The position numbers and the translations under genes are program-made. Below the pieces are notes generated by a model. The model was not told the DNA's origin. It made no database searches and saw only the letters and a program-made list of their open reading frames with translations. From Balneola sp. (GTDB lineage Bacteria; Bacteroidota; Rhodothermia; Balneolales; Balneolaceae), in the NCBI GenBank assembly GCA_017640785.1, contig JAEPPZ010000001.1, forward strand, positions 476,172 through 540,171: a stretch of 64,000 bases of DNA, read 5' to 3'. Each line of letters begins with the position of its first letter. Position 1 is the first letter of the stretch. Positions 36,133-46,082 of this stretch are shown here, one piece after another.

Positions 36133-39100
36133 TTAGAAGCTTAAGTTAAGATTAAAAGATACTGAACGTGTTCCCGGCAGACCGCCACCTTCCCAGAATG
36201 AGAAACCGGTTGTACCGTTTTGAATAGCTGAAGGATCAATACCATCAACAGAAGAGTAAATTAGTAAAGCATTATAAACACTTACACCAACAGACGCTCT
36301 TTTGATTGAAACCTTGCTTAACAGATCCTGTGGTAAGTTATAATTAAGATTTACTTCTCTTAATTTTATATAACTAGCATCATATAACCAGTTTTCCTTA
36401 ACACCAAACATACGTGCATAATGTGTTTGTGCTTCAGTCAAATAAGCTACAGGGTTACCGTTAGAATCAACACCTTCTACAAGTACACCACCTGAATTAG
36501 AAGCAGCGTTTGAAAGAGCTACACTAGTAACTTCATTTCCATTAGAGTCTAAAACTGGATCTCTTAAAGGGTTACCTAACGTATTGTCTCCTACTGTTCC
36601 GCTTCCTAAGCCTGAATAAGCATTAAACATTTTAGTGATAGAGTAGAACTGTCCACCTTTTTGGAATTCAAAGAATGTACCAAGGTTGAAGTTTTTGAAA
36701 GATACATCTGCTCTGAAACCACCAGTGTAATCCGGAAGTAAATATCCAAGATCTTTGTTGTTTTCAATTGCATATGCACCGTTTGGATTAACAATTCTGT
36801 TACCATTGTCATCGGTATCAAAACCAGGAGCTACAATAGCACCCCATTCTTCTCCTTCTCTTGCAAATAAGAATACTCCAAAATAAGCACGTTCTAGTTG
36901 ACGACTAGTTAATCCGTCAGCAAGTTTGTTAACAGTAGAAGTACTAGTTGCCCAGTTCGCAGTAAGATCTACGTTCCAGTCTCTAGTGCTAAGTGGAGTT
37001 GCTCCTAACTGAACTTCAAAACCTTCCGTTGTGAATTCACCGGCATTTACAATTGCTGTGTTATATCCACTTGATCCCGGTACAGTCAAACTAATGATCT
37101 CATCTTCTCTAACAGAGTTGTAGTAGTTAAGATCTAATCTAACATTACCATCTAGGAATCGAAGATCAGCACCAAACTCATAATCTGAAGAAATAGCTGC
37201 TTTCAGATTGCTGTTGTTTATAGAATTTGGAACAAACTGTGTAGGCGAAGAACCATAGTTTCCACCTGAACCGTAAGTCTGCTGAATTTGGTAAGGTCCA
37301 ATATCATCACCTACCTGAGCTAAAGAAGCTCTAAGCTTTGCAAAACTCAAGATATTCTGTGATTGCATGAACTGAAGTTCTGATAGCACAAAACTACCTG
37401 AAATACCATAATATAGGTAAGAATTTTCGTCTTCAGGTAAAGCTGACGACCAGTCATTTCTTACAGAAAGATCAGCATAAACAATATCTTTCCAACCGAT
37501 CGTAGTTGTTCCGTAAATACTACGAACATCTTTGTCGGATTTAAAAGAGCTCACATTTGGACGATCAACAGAAGCTGAAATGTTAAAGTAGTTAGCTGTT
37601 GATAAACCACCAACTGTAGAGGAAGTTAAAGAATTATATCTTTCCTGACGGAGATTTGCACCAGCAAAACTGTTGACTGTAAAGTCTTCAAATTCAGTTT
37701 GGTGGCTAACACCTATCTCGTAGTTGATCTCTTTGTTACTTCTTTTAGCTATGCTGTAAGAATCTTGCTCTAAACCACCAGTTGCAATGCGGTCTTCAAT
37801 TACAAAATCATAAATATCAGCATGTACTTTAGCTTCTACTGTTAAATTTGATAGAATATTATATCCAATTGTATAGTTACCGTAGAAACGATCTCTGCTG
37901 TCTTCTGCAACATTCTCGTAAATAGAGAAGAAAGGACTATCCCAATAAAGAGGACGGGTATCAGTTGCAGAACGGATATTCCACGAAGTAATCGTACCAT
38001 CAGTTGCACGGTAGTTACGCAACATATCCATGTCTAGCTGTCTTTGGAACCATTGGTTAAATGATTGTACAGCATTACCTTGACCCGGTGAGTATCCTTG
38101 AGGAGGACGACCAGAACCTTTAGTATTGATATAGTTTAATCTTACATTAGAAATAAACTTATCATTGTGTCTTAGCCCACCATTAAATCCTAAAGAAGTA
38201 ACATCTAGCTCAGAATTTGGCATAACACCGGTCTGTTGCTTGTTATCAATAGAAACTCTGTATGTAGCATTGCGGCTACCACCACTAATTGAAAGGTAAT
38301 TATCAAAAGATAATCCTGTATCAAAGAAGTTTCTTACGTTATCAGGATTTGATTGTAATGGAATAGTTTTACCGTATTCGCTTGTACCGTCACCGTCAAT
38401 ATCCGTCTGATACCAAGAATACCATGGTCGATACGTTGTACCATCCATTTTTGGACCCCAGCTTTCATCAGCAGCATAGTTAAGAGTGTTGTAGGTTTGA
38501 CCATCAACAGGATCAACTACAGGAATAAAGCTCTGAGTATATCCACCAGCGTACTCATCCTGATACTCAGGAAGTATATATACATTATCAAAAGTAGTAG
38601 AACTCTTGAAATTAACTTCCAGCGGTTGGTTTTCACCCATGCTTCCACCTTTGGTTGTTATTAAGATAACTCCGTTAGAAGCTCTGTTCCCGTATAAAGC
38701 AGATGCAGCAGCACCTTTCAATACAGATACGGACTCAACATCGTCAAGATTGATATCACCGGCAAGGTTTCCAAAATCACGACCTCTTGTTGAGCTTGAA
38801 AAACTTCTGTTATTAATAGGAGTACCATCAACTACAAAAAGAGGCTGGCCATCACTAAGACCGTTAGTTCCACGAAGTCTTATTTTGCTGGAACCACCAA
38901 TGTTTGCACCTGATGTACCAATTACCTGAACACCAGATACTTTACCTGCTAACGCACCAACAATGTTGGACTCATTAGCGAGAGTTAAATCGTCACCGCT
39001 TACATCTTGAACTGCGTAACCGATCGATTTTTCTTCTCTCGATAAACCAAACGCAGTTACAATTACTTCATCAAATGCACCAACGGTTGGTTTTAGGCTT

Positions 39101-39390
39101 ATGTTAACAGTAGTAGAAGAACTGTTTACAGTTACCTGTGTTTCGAATGTTTCATAACCTACAAATGTAGCTCTTAGAGTGTAAGTTCCGTATGGAACGT
39201 TAGTAAGCTCATAGTTACCATCTATATCAGACGGATCACCTTTTTGGAGCTCAACTAACACAACACTTACACCTGTGAAAGCATCACCTGTTGCATCATC
39301 AATTACTGTACCAGAGATAGTTCCAGTCTGTGCGAATGCACTGGCTGAAAAGAACAATCCTAATACAAAAAGATAGTAGAACTTTTTCAT
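36133..39390 (-). CDS. SusC/RagA family TonB-linked outer-membrane protein
   Basis: 1085 residues. Signal peptide (FYYLFVLGLFFSASAFAQ), carboxypeptidase-regulatory-like domain (GTISGTVIDDATGDAFTGVS), TonB box (FDEVIVTAFG), plug domain (KIRLRGTNGLSDGQPLFVVD, then GAAASALYGNRASNGVILIT) and the long barrel ending RSVSFNLNLSF with terminal Phe. First gene of the second SusCD operon, transcribed toward the first one. Substrate unknown. The upstream ~300 bp contain no gene other than a tRNA on the same strand and should carry its promoter. Confidence 0.96.
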   Translation of the reverse strand: MKKFYYLFVLGLFFSASAFAQTGTISGTVIDDATGDAFTGVSVVLVELQKGDPSDIDGNYELTNVPYGTYTLRATFVGYETFETQVTVNSSSTTVNISLKPTVGAFDEVIVTAFGLSREEKSIGYAVQDVSGDDLTLANESNIVGALAGKVSGVQVIGTSGANIGGSSKIRLRGTNGLSDGQPLFVVDGTPINNRSFSSSTRGRDFGNLAGDINLDDVESVSVLKGAAASALYGNRASNGVILITTKGGSMGENQPLEVNFKSSTTFDNVYILPEYQDEYAGGYTQSFIPVVDPVDGQTYNTLNYAADESWGPKMDGTTYRPWYSWYQTDIDGDGTSEYGKTIPLQSNPDNVRNFFDTGLSFDNYLSISGGSRNATYRVSIDNKQQTGVMPNSELDVTSLGFNGGLRHNDKFISNVRLNYINTKGSGRPPQGYSPGQGNAVQSFNQWFQRQLDMDMLRNYRATDGTITSWNIRSATDTRPLYWDSPFFSIYENVAEDSRDRFYGNYTIGYNILSNLTVEAKVHADIYDFVIEDRIATGGLEQDSYSIAKRSNKEINYEIGVSHQTEFEDFTVNSFAGANLRQERYNSLTSSTVGGLSTANYFNISASVDRPNVSSFKSDKDVRSIYGTTTIGWKDIVYADLSVRNDWSSALPEDENSYLYYGISGSFVLSELQFMQSQNILSFAKLRASLAQVGDDIGPYQIQQTYGSGGNYGSSPTQFVPNSINNSNLKAAISSDYEFGADLRFLDGNVRLDLNYYNSVREDEIISLTVPGSSGYNTAIVNAGEFTTEGFEVQLGATPLSTRDWNVDLTANWATSTSTVNKLADGLTSRQLERAYFGVFLFAREGEEWGAIVAPGFDTDDNGNRIVNPNGAYAIENNKDLGYLLPDYTGGFRADVSFKNFNLGTFFEFQKGGQFYSITKMFNAYSGLGSGTVGDNTLGNPLRDPVLDSNGNEVTSVALSNAASNSGGVLVEGVDSNGNPVAYLTEAQTHYARMFGVKENWLYDASYIKLREVNLNYNLPQDLLSKVSIKRASVGVSVYNALLIYSSVDGIDPSAIQNGTTGFSFWEGGGLPGTRSVSFNLNLSF

Positions 39391-39644
39391 ATTTATTGTA
39401 TTTAGTTAATTATTGTTAGGACTCTGCAATTAAAGAAATAATTTTCTCGATTAAAAGTTTTTTACAAAAAAAATTCATGCCCCAAGCAATAAGATTTTTA
39501 ATCGAAACGTTTGATTTTCCGTAAATTTTTTACGTTCCGATAAAACAACCTGATCCTTCTGTCATATCAATGTAATTAGCCTTTGAAAATAAGACCCGTA
39601 GCTACTTTAAAATGCAGTATTTTAACTGCCGTTAGATTGGGATA

Positions 39645-39678
39645 TAAAAAAAGCCTTATCAATCTAATGATAAGGCTT
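39645..39678 (-). terminator. Rho-independent terminator after tRNA-fMet
   Basis: An 11-bp stem (AAGCCTTATCA with TGATAAGGCTT) and a six-base loop, followed on the minus strand by a T run before ATATCCC. It begins about 10 bp past the tRNA 3' end. Confidence 0.9.
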
Positions 39679-39687
39679 TAGTTTTTG

Positions 39688-39760
<73 letters not shown>

Positions 39761-39877
39761 ATGTTGAGTCTTAAAGATACGATTAATTACCGGTTACTAT
39801 CAACCTTTATTTCGCTTTTTTTATTAAGGTTTGTCTCTCTATTCTTTATCTTCAGTAAAAATTAAAAACTGAGTTTC

Positions 39878-41140
39878 ATGATATCATCAAAAGACGCAAT
39901 ACAACTAGAAGATCAATACGGAGCACACAACTACCATCCCCTGCCTGTAGTACTTGAAAAAGGGGAAGGAGTTTATGTTTGGGATCCTGAGGGAAATAAA
40001 TATTTCGATTTCTTATCTGCTTATTCGGCCGTAAATCAGGGGCATTGTCATCCTAAAATTACAAAAGCTTTAGTTGATCAGGCTCATACACTCACACTGA
40101 CTTCCAGAGCATTTTACAATAATGTATTAGGTGAGTATGAGAAGTACATGAGTGAATACTTCGGGTTTGATAAAGTACTCCCTATGAATACAGGAGCTGA
40201 AGGTGTTGAAACAGCTATTAAAGTATGCAGAAAATGGGCGTACGAGAAAAAAGGAATTCAGGAAAATGAAGCTCAGATCATAGTTTGTGAAGATAATTTT
40301 CATGGAAGAACAACCACTGTTATTTCCTTTTCAAACGATCCTGATGCAAAAAAGAATTTCGGCCCCTATACCCCGGGATTTATAAAGATACCTTACAATG
40401 ATCTGGATGCTCTGCAAGAAGCTTTGAAACAACCAAACGTTGCAGGTTTTCTGGTTGAACCTATACAGGGAGAAGCTGGTGTTGTTGTACCTGATGAAAA
40501 TTTCATTTCTGAGTCTGCTCGTCTGTGTAAAGAAGCTAATGCCTTATTTATTGCTGATGAAATCCAAACAGGAATTGCACGAACCGGTGGTCTTTTGGCA
40601 GTTTGTGGTGATTGTTCTTGTAGCGGTCATTGCGAAAGACAAAATTCATATACTAAACCGGATATACTAATTTTAGGTAAAGCATTATCAGGTGGTGCAT
40701 ATCCAGTTTCAGCAATTCTTGCTGATGATAATGTTATGGAAGTCATAAAGCCCGGACAACATGGATCTACATACGGTGGAAATCCATTAGGATGTAAAGT
40801 AGCCATGACTGCGTTAGAAGTAGTGGATGATGAAAATCTTGCTCAAAATGCACGAGCTTTAGGGAATCTATTCAGATCAGAGATGAAGAAACTTGTCGAT
40901 TCTTCTGATCTTTTTGTGAAAGTACGAGGAAAAGGTTTGTTGAATGCTGTTATTATTAATGACACCCCTGAAAGCGATACTGCCTGGAGATTTTGTTTAG
41001 CATTAAAAGAAAACGGATTGCTTGCAAAACCTACTCATGGAAATATAATAAGGTTTGCACCTCCATTAGTTATGACTGAATCCCAACTTATGGATTGTGT
41101 GGAAATTATTCGCAAAACCCTTGAGAATTTTTCCAAATAA
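39878..41140 (+). CDS. rocD: Ornithine aminotransferase (ornithine-oxo-acid transaminase)
   Basis: 420 residues, class III PLP aminotransferase. It moves the delta-amino group of ornithine to 2-oxoglutarate, giving glutamate semialdehyde. Motifs: [29 protein letters not shown], the aspartate in [10 protein letters not shown], and the PLP lysine K268 in [16 protein letters not shown]. The length fits. Oddity: a cysteine-rich insertion just before the PLP lysine segment (C243, C246, C248, C252) looks able to bind a metal. It is followed by a hairpin and, 91 bp on, by lysine 6-aminotransferase, suggesting an ornithine/lysine catabolic pair. Confidence 0.92.
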   Translation: MISSKDAIQLEDQYGAHNYHPLPVVLEKGEGVYVWDPEGNKYFDFLSAYSAVNQGHCHPKITKALVDQAHTLTLTSRAFYNNVLGEYEKYMSEYFGFDKVLPMNTGAEGVETAIKVCRKWAYEKKGIQENEAQIIVCEDNFHGRTTTVISFSNDPDAKKNFGPYTPGFIKIPYNDLDALQEALKQPNVAGFLVEPIQGEAGVVVPDENFISESARLCKEANALFIADEIQTGIARTGGLLAVCGDCSCSGHCERQNSYTKPDILILGKALSGGAYPVSAILADDNVMEVIKPGQHGSTYGGNPLGCKVAMTALEVVDDENLAQNARALGNLFRSEMKKLVDSSDLFVKVRGKGLLNAVIINDTPESDTAWRFCLALKENGLLAKPTHGNIIRFAPPLVMTESQLMDCVEIIRKTLENFSK

Positions 41141-41174
41141 AGGTTTAAACCGTTTAAACCTATTGGCGTTTTTT
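41141..41174 (+). terminator. Hairpin after rocD, possible terminator or attenuator
   Basis: A 9-bp perfect inverted repeat (AGGTTTAAA with TTTAAACCT, three-base loop) begins at the base after the rocD stop. A run of seven T comes nine bases later (41168-41174) instead of directly behind the stem, so termination may be partial. Confidence 0.5.
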
Positions 41175-41231
41175 TCCTGATTTGATAGCTTATCAGCGAA
41201 AATTAAACTGCTTACATCAAAAATACTTTAA

Positions 41232-42581
41232 ATGGCTAAAATGAAAACTATTCAACCTGCTCAGGTACGAGAGGTTTTAGGGAAACATCTACTCACCGAC
41301 GGTTTTGATATGGTGCTTGATCTTGAAGAAAGTAAAGGGGCTTATCTTCATGATTCAAAATCCGGTAAAAAATATCTGGACTTCTTTACTTTTTTCGCAT
41401 CTAATCCTTTGGGGATGAACCACCCCAAAATTGCAGGAGATGCCGACTTTGTTTCAATGTTGGGTAAAACTGCAATCAACAAACCATCAAATTCTGATGT
41501 ATACACGGAAGAACTTGCCGGTTTTATGAGTTCGTTCAGCAGAGTTGCAGTACCAGAACATCTCCCCCACTCTTTCTTTATATCAGGTGGAGCATTAGCC
41601 GTTGAAAATGCGATGAAAGTAGCATTTGACTGGAAAGTTCAGAAAAATTTCCAAAAAGGATATCGCCACGAAATTGGCCATAAAGTGCTTCATTTTGAAA
41701 AGGCTTTTCATGGTCGTTCAGGTTATACACTTTCAGTTACCAATACCGTACCTAATAAGGTAAAATACTTTCCTAAGTTTGACTGGCCACGCGTTATCAG
41801 TCCGGCTACCAGTTTCCCGGAAACACCGGAATCTTTGAAGTCTGTAATAGCAGAAGAAAAATTAGCGATTGCTCAAGCAGAAAGATTTTTTGAAATACAC
41901 AAAGATGATATTGCTTGTATTTTGATTGAGCCAATTCAGGGTGAAGGTGGTGATCGTCATTTCAGAGTTGAATTCCACCAAGCGCTTCGGGATCTGGCTG
42001 ACAAGCATGAAGCGCTCCTTATATATGATGAGGTTCAAACCGGAGTTGGAATGACCGGAAAATTCTGGGCCCACGAACATTATGTAAAGCCTGATATCCT
42101 TTCTTTCGGAAAAAAAGCACAAGTTTGTGGAATTTTAGCAGGGCCGCGTGTTGATGAAGTAGAAACAAATTGCTTCCAGGTTTCTTCCAGAATTAACTCT
42201 ACCTGGGGTGGAAATCTGGTAGACATGGTTCGCTTTGGTAGAATTCTGGATATTATCGAAGAAGATAATCTTGTAGCCAATGCAGCTATAGTAGGCGACC
42301 ATCTTCTTTCTAAACTTCAGAAAATGGCAGATGATCATGAGCATCTTTCCAATCCAAGAGGAAAAGGTTTGTTCGCTGCTATCGACCTTCCTGATTCTCA
42401 TTCCAGAGATGCCGTTATCAGCCAGTGTATAGAAAATGGTTTGATGATATTAGCTTGTGGAACGAATACTGTACGTTTTCGTCCGCCACTGACAATTACT
42501 TCTGAACAAATTGATGAAGGTTTGGATATTCTGGAAAAGGCTTATAAGTCGGCATTAGATAAATGTCCGGTTGCTGGCTAG
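41232..42581 (+). CDS. lat: L-lysine 6-transaminase
   Basis: 449 residues, class III PLP aminotransferase. It transfers the epsilon-amino group of lysine to 2-oxoglutarate, giving 2-aminoadipate semialdehyde (cyclising to piperideine-6-carboxylate). Characteristic pieces: FFTFFASNPLGMNHPK near the start, FISGGALAVENAMKVAFDWK, FHGRSGYTLSVTNT, IYDEVQTGVGMTG, and the PLP lysine in ILSFGKKAQVCG. These are the signature of the lysine enzyme and differ from the neighbouring ornithine enzyme. It probably shares a transcript or pathway with rocD just upstream. Confidence 0.92.
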   Translation: MAKMKTIQPAQVREVLGKHLLTDGFDMVLDLEESKGAYLHDSKSGKKYLDFFTFFASNPLGMNHPKIAGDADFVSMLGKTAINKPSNSDVYTEELAGFMSSFSRVAVPEHLPHSFFISGGALAVENAMKVAFDWKVQKNFQKGYRHEIGHKVLHFEKAFHGRSGYTLSVTNTVPNKVKYFPKFDWPRVISPATSFPETPESLKSVIAEEKLAIAQAERFFEIHKDDIACILIEPIQGEGGDRHFRVEFHQALRDLADKHEALLIYDEVQTGVGMTGKFWAHEHYVKPDILSFGKKAQVCGILAGPRVDEVETNCFQVSSRINSTWGGNLVDMVRFGRILDIIEEDNLVANAAIVGDHLLSKLQKMADDHEHLSNPRGKGLFAAIDLPDSHSRDAVISQCIENGLMILACGTNTVRFRPPLTITSEQIDEGLDILEKAYKSALDKCPVAG

Positions 42582-42591
42582 TTTCTTTATT

Positions 42592-42620
42592 AGTATGGAC
42601 ATGGTATTCATGTCCATACT
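42592..42620. terminator. Hairpin between lat and the SDR gene, likely bidirectional terminator
   Basis: A perfect 11-bp inverted repeat (AGTATGGACAT with ATGTCCATACT, seven-base loop) lies between two convergent genes. The flanking sequence is T-rich (ATTTCATTTAAATTTTTT) but lacks an immediate T run on the plus strand. Confidence 0.6.
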
Positions 42621-42638
42621 ATTTCATTTAAATTTTTT

Positions 42639-43358
42639 CTAGACTAACTGATGACTTTCCGGCTGAATGACTACCTCATTCATAACAGATCCTGAAGGTT
42701 GATTTACTCCGTAATACACTGCTTCTGCCACTTCTTCCGGAGTTAACATCATCTCTTTTTTCACTTTCATATCTACCCGATCATCTTCCCAAAAAGCGGT
42801 ATCTACTCCACCCAAATAGAACAATGAGTATTTTATCTTTCCTCTCCTTTGTTCCTCAATAAGTGCTTTTACAAATCCCTGAATGGCAAATTTAGAAGCT
42901 GAATAAACCGAAGCATTTTTCATTACATATTTACCCATCGTGCCGGGGAAAAATACCACATTGGTTGGCTCGTCGGTATTCATGTGCTTCATCACGGTTT
43001 GAGTAACCAAAAAGGTACCATACACATTTACATCAATGACTTCTTTGGCTGCTTTCGGATCAATATCCATGAACGGTTTTATAATTCCCTGTCCGAATGC
43101 ATTAATCAACACATCGATCTTACCGAGATTATCTTCGATCTCCTGAGCCATATTTGCTACAGAATTCTGATCGGTGGCATCAACTTGAATGGCAAATGCT
43201 TCTCCTCCATTGTCATTGATCTCTTTAGCTATTTCTTCTGCTTTGGATTTATTACGAGCTGCTAGGATTACCTTTGCTCCTTCCTTGGCAAATCTTTTTG
43301 CCGTTGCTGAGCCAATTCCGCCTGAGCCACCTACGATAAGTACGATCTTATTTTTCAT
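42639..43358 (-). CDS. Short-chain dehydrogenase/reductase (SDR) family oxidoreductase
   Basis: 239 residues, classical SDR length. The nucleotide-binding GGSGGIG motif (10-16), the NAFGQGI segment (the NAG-like stabilising motif), and the YSASK catalytic Tyr/Lys pair are present. The residue following the first strand and the basic AARNKSK stretch favour NADPH. Substrate is not predictable. It is convergent with lat and separated by a hairpin. Confidence 0.88.
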   Translation of the reverse strand: MKNKIVLIVGGSGGIGSATAKRFAKEGAKVILAARNKSKAEEIAKEINDNGGEAFAIQVDATDQNSVANMAQEIEDNLGKIDVLINAFGQGIIKPFMDIDPKAAKEVIDVNVYGTFLVTQTVMKHMNTDEPTNVVFFPGTMGKYVMKNASVYSASKFAIQGFVKALIEEQRRGKIKYSLFYLGGVDTAFWEDDRVDMKVKKEMMLTPEEVAEAVYYGVNQPSGSVMNEVVIQPESHQLV

Positions 43359-43557
43359 AAATAACTTCTCTGTCCTTCTTGATGAATAGTCAGATTGGTA
43401 AATGAAAATTAGACAGGATTTCGTTCCAAGTTTTTGATGTATGAAGGGAGAGATTTTATAATGTCTATTTTACTAAAAAGCTACAATCGAAATTATTAGG
43501 TAGTCCGAAACCTTAAGAGGTTAACAATTCGATTCTACTTGATAGCCTTTACCAAAG

Positions 43558-43578
43558 ATCCTGAAATAAATTCAGGAT
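43558..43578. repeat. Short palindromic intergenic element
   Basis: 8-bp inverted repeat (ATCCTGAA ... TTCAGGAT with a 5-base loop) in the gap between the SDR gene and purL. Sequences of this kind are frequently dispersed in Bacteroidota genomes, but only one copy is seen in this window. Confidence 0.4.
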
Positions 43579-43593
43579 GACTCTACCTCTATC

Positions 43594-43629
43594 TTAAATC
43601 TTACGTCCTAAATCTTAAGTCTTAAATCT
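43594..43629. repeat. Degenerate 14-bp tandem repeat next to the purL stop
   Basis: Two full units (TTAAATCTTACGTC and CTAAATCTTAAGTC) and a partial third (TTAAATCT) with two differences between the full units. It ends 1 bp before the purL stop codon. No function is evident. Confidence 0.6.
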
Positions 43630-43630
43630 A

Positions 43631-45868
43631 TTACCCCATAATCCCGGGAAGAACACCTTCGTAGATCTCAGACATTTCTTCAACATCTAAGCTTCCGACT
43701 TCTTCTATCACCATTTTTTTATCTCCTGTAACAGTACCAAGTACATGAGTAGGAACTTCATACTGACCGAAATGAGAAATAACAGTTGGCAAGTCGTCCG
43801 GTTTTAAGGTAATCAGAATTCCGGATTGTGCTTCACTGAATAGTACTTCATGGTCAGTTCCTGCAAGATCTTTAACTGATATCTTTGCTCCTTTCATAGA
43901 AAAGATCGCTTTCTCAGCAAGTGCTATTGCAAGTCCGCCATCAGAAATATCGTGAGCAGATTTGATCCAACCTGATTTTATTGCTGCTAACAAACTTTCC
44001 TGTAAACTTACTTCGAAAGGAATATCCAATTCTGGAGCATCGCCGGTTGTTAAGCCATGGATCTTTTTCAGATATTCTGTCCCACCTAATCCTTTTCTTT
44101 GAGCACCGATATACATCACAACATCTCCATCATTTTTAAATCCCGGAGTTGTAGTATGATTTTCAACATCTTCGATCAAACCTAACATCCCGATTATCGG
44201 AGATGGAAAAATGGCGCTGTTCGGATTTTCATTGTAGAAACTCACATTTCCGCCGGTAACAGGAGTGTTAAGTGCTTTACAAGCATCTCCCATTCCGCCA
44301 AGTGCTTCCTTGAATGTCCAGTAAACTTCCGGCTTGTAAGGATTTCCAAAATTCAGACAGTTTGTGATAGCTAACGGCTTTCCTCCTGAACACACAACGT
44401 TCCTTGCGGATTCAATAACAGCAATTTGACCACCACGACGAGGATTCAAATACACGTATCTGCCATTGCAATCAGTCTTTGCTACCAAGCCCCTGTTTGT
44501 TCCTTTTACGCGGATCACACCTGCATCAGAAGCTCCGGGAGCAGTAACCGTATTAGTTCTTACGGTTGTATCATATTGCTCATGTACCCACTTTTTTGAA
44601 GCAACATTTACAGAGCTCAATAAAGTTTTGATCGTTTCCTGATGATCACTTGGATGTTTCAGGCTACTAATGTCAAAATTCTGAACTTCGTCTAAGTACT
44701 CAGGCTTTTTGGTTTCTCTGATGTATTGAGGAGCTCCACCACCAAGAACCAAATGCTCAGCAAACATGTCGCCTTTCACTTCTCCGTCTTTCATGTAAGT
44801 GACTTTATCGGTATCCACAACTTCACCGATAACCACACCATGAAGATCCCACTTTTCATATACATCAATAACTTCCTGCTCACGTCCTTTTTCTGCAACA
44901 ATAAGCATCCGTTCCTGACTTTCTGAAAGCAGCAATTCATAGGCTGTCATTCCTTCTTCACGCGCAGGAACTTTATCCAGATCGATCAACATACCCTGGC
45001 CACCTTTTGCAGTCATTTCAGAAGTAGAGCATGCAATTCCAGCCGCTCCCATATCCTGCATTCCAACTACTGCGCCGGTTTTCAAAACTTCAAGGCTGGC
45101 TTCCAGTAATAACTTCTCTGTAAATGGATCACCCACCTGAACACTTGGTCGCTTTGCTTCACTTTCTTCACTGATCTCTTCGGACGCAAAAGTAGCTCCG
45201 TGAATTCCATCTCTTCCTGTGCTTGCTCCAACTATGATCACCGGATTTCCGATTCCCTCAGAAATTGCCGAAACAGTTTTCCCTGCTTCCACCAGTCCGA
45301 TACTCATCGCATTTACAAGTGGATTTCCTTCGTAACTCTCATCGAAATAAACTTCACCGCCAATGACCGGGATTCCGAATGAGTTTCCATAGTCTCCAAT
45401 TCCGCGAACTACTCCGTCAAGCAAGTACCGGACTCTTGGATTTTCTAAACTTCCGAATCGAAGTGAGTTCAGACTTGCAACAGGACGAGCTCCCATCGTA
45501 AAAATATCTCTGTGAATTCCTCCTACTCCTGTCGCTGCTCCCTGATAAGGTTCGATCGCTGACGGGTGATTGTGACTCTCGATCTTAAAAGCGCATCCGA
45601 GTCCATCGCCGATATCAACAAGTCCAGCGTTTTCCTCTCCGGCTCCAACCAGCATATGTTCGCCTTCGCGAGGAAGTTTTTTAAGTTCAACGATTGAATT
45701 CTTGTACGAACAGTGCTCACTCCACATTACAGAATACACTCCCAATTCGGTAAACGTGGGAACCCGACCTAAGCGGGTTTTTATCATTTCAAATTCTTCT
45801 TCGTTTAATCCGTGTTCGAGTGCGAGTTCAAGATTTACTTCCGGTTCTTTTACAGTAGCGTCAGCCAT
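43631..45868 (-). CDS. purL: Phosphoribosylformylglycinamidine synthase subunit PurL
   Basis: 745 residues from the ATG at 45868 ([17 protein letters not shown]); an upstream ATG at 45919 would add an unrelated 17 residues. It carries out the ATP-dependent amidation of FGAR to FGAM in purine synthesis. Motifs: [36 protein letters not shown] in order, [25 protein letters not shown] and [16 protein letters not shown]. The C-terminal glutamine amidotransferase domain of the long form is missing, as expected for the small PurL that works with separate PurS and PurQ; neither is in this window. Confidence 0.97.
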   Translation of the reverse strand: MADATVKEPEVNLELALEHGLNEEEFEMIKTRLGRVPTFTELGVYSVMWSEHCSYKNSIVELKKLPREGEHMLVGAGEENAGLVDIGDGLGCAFKIESHNHPSAIEPYQGAATGVGGIHRDIFTMGARPVASLNSLRFGSLENPRVRYLLDGVVRGIGDYGNSFGIPVIGGEVYFDESYEGNPLVNAMSIGLVEAGKTVSAISEGIGNPVIIVGASTGRDGIHGATFASEEISEESEAKRPSVQVGDPFTEKLLLEASLEVLKTGAVVGMQDMGAAGIACSTSEMTAKGGQGMLIDLDKVPAREEGMTAYELLLSESQERMLIVAEKGREQEVIDVYEKWDLHGVVIGEVVDTDKVTYMKDGEVKGDMFAEHLVLGGGAPQYIRETKKPEYLDEVQNFDISSLKHPSDHQETIKTLLSSVNVASKKWVHEQYDTTVRTNTVTAPGASDAGVIRVKGTNRGLVAKTDCNGRYVYLNPRRGGQIAVIESARNVVCSGGKPLAITNCLNFGNPYKPEVYWTFKEALGGMGDACKALNTPVTGGNVSFYNENPNSAIFPSPIIGMLGLIEDVENHTTTPGFKNDGDVVMYIGAQRKGLGGTEYLKKIHGLTTGDAPELDIPFEVSLQESLLAAIKSGWIKSAHDISDGGLAIALAEKAIFSMKGAKISVKDLAGTDHEVLFSEAQSGILITLKPDDLPTVISHFGQYEVPTHVLGTVTGDKKMVIEEVGSLDVEEMSEIYEGVLPGIMG

Positions 45869-45993
45869 GAATGTAGTTAGCTTGGGAGTTTGAATTTGAG
45901 GAAATTTTCTGCAATTCAACAGAAACTTTAAGGTACGATGATTTTAAAAGAATTAGGAATGAAAAATTTTCTTATTGAGAATTTAAACTAGGA

Positions 45994-46041
45994 GGACCTT
46001 CAGGTCCGACGTAGATTGCTTTTTACAGCGGACTAAAGTCC
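45994..46041. repeat. Pair of short palindromes upstream of purL
   Basis: GGACCTTCAGGTCC at 45994-46007 (6-bp arms, 2-base loop) and GGACTAAAGTCC at 46030-46041 (5-bp arms). They lie in the 214-bp gap between the M1 peptidase stop and the purL start. They look like a dispersed palindromic intergenic element, but no other copy is visible here. Confidence 0.4.
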
Positions 46042-46082
46042 CAGACTAAAAATTAATCATCTTAAATCAGTGGAATCAGTAA

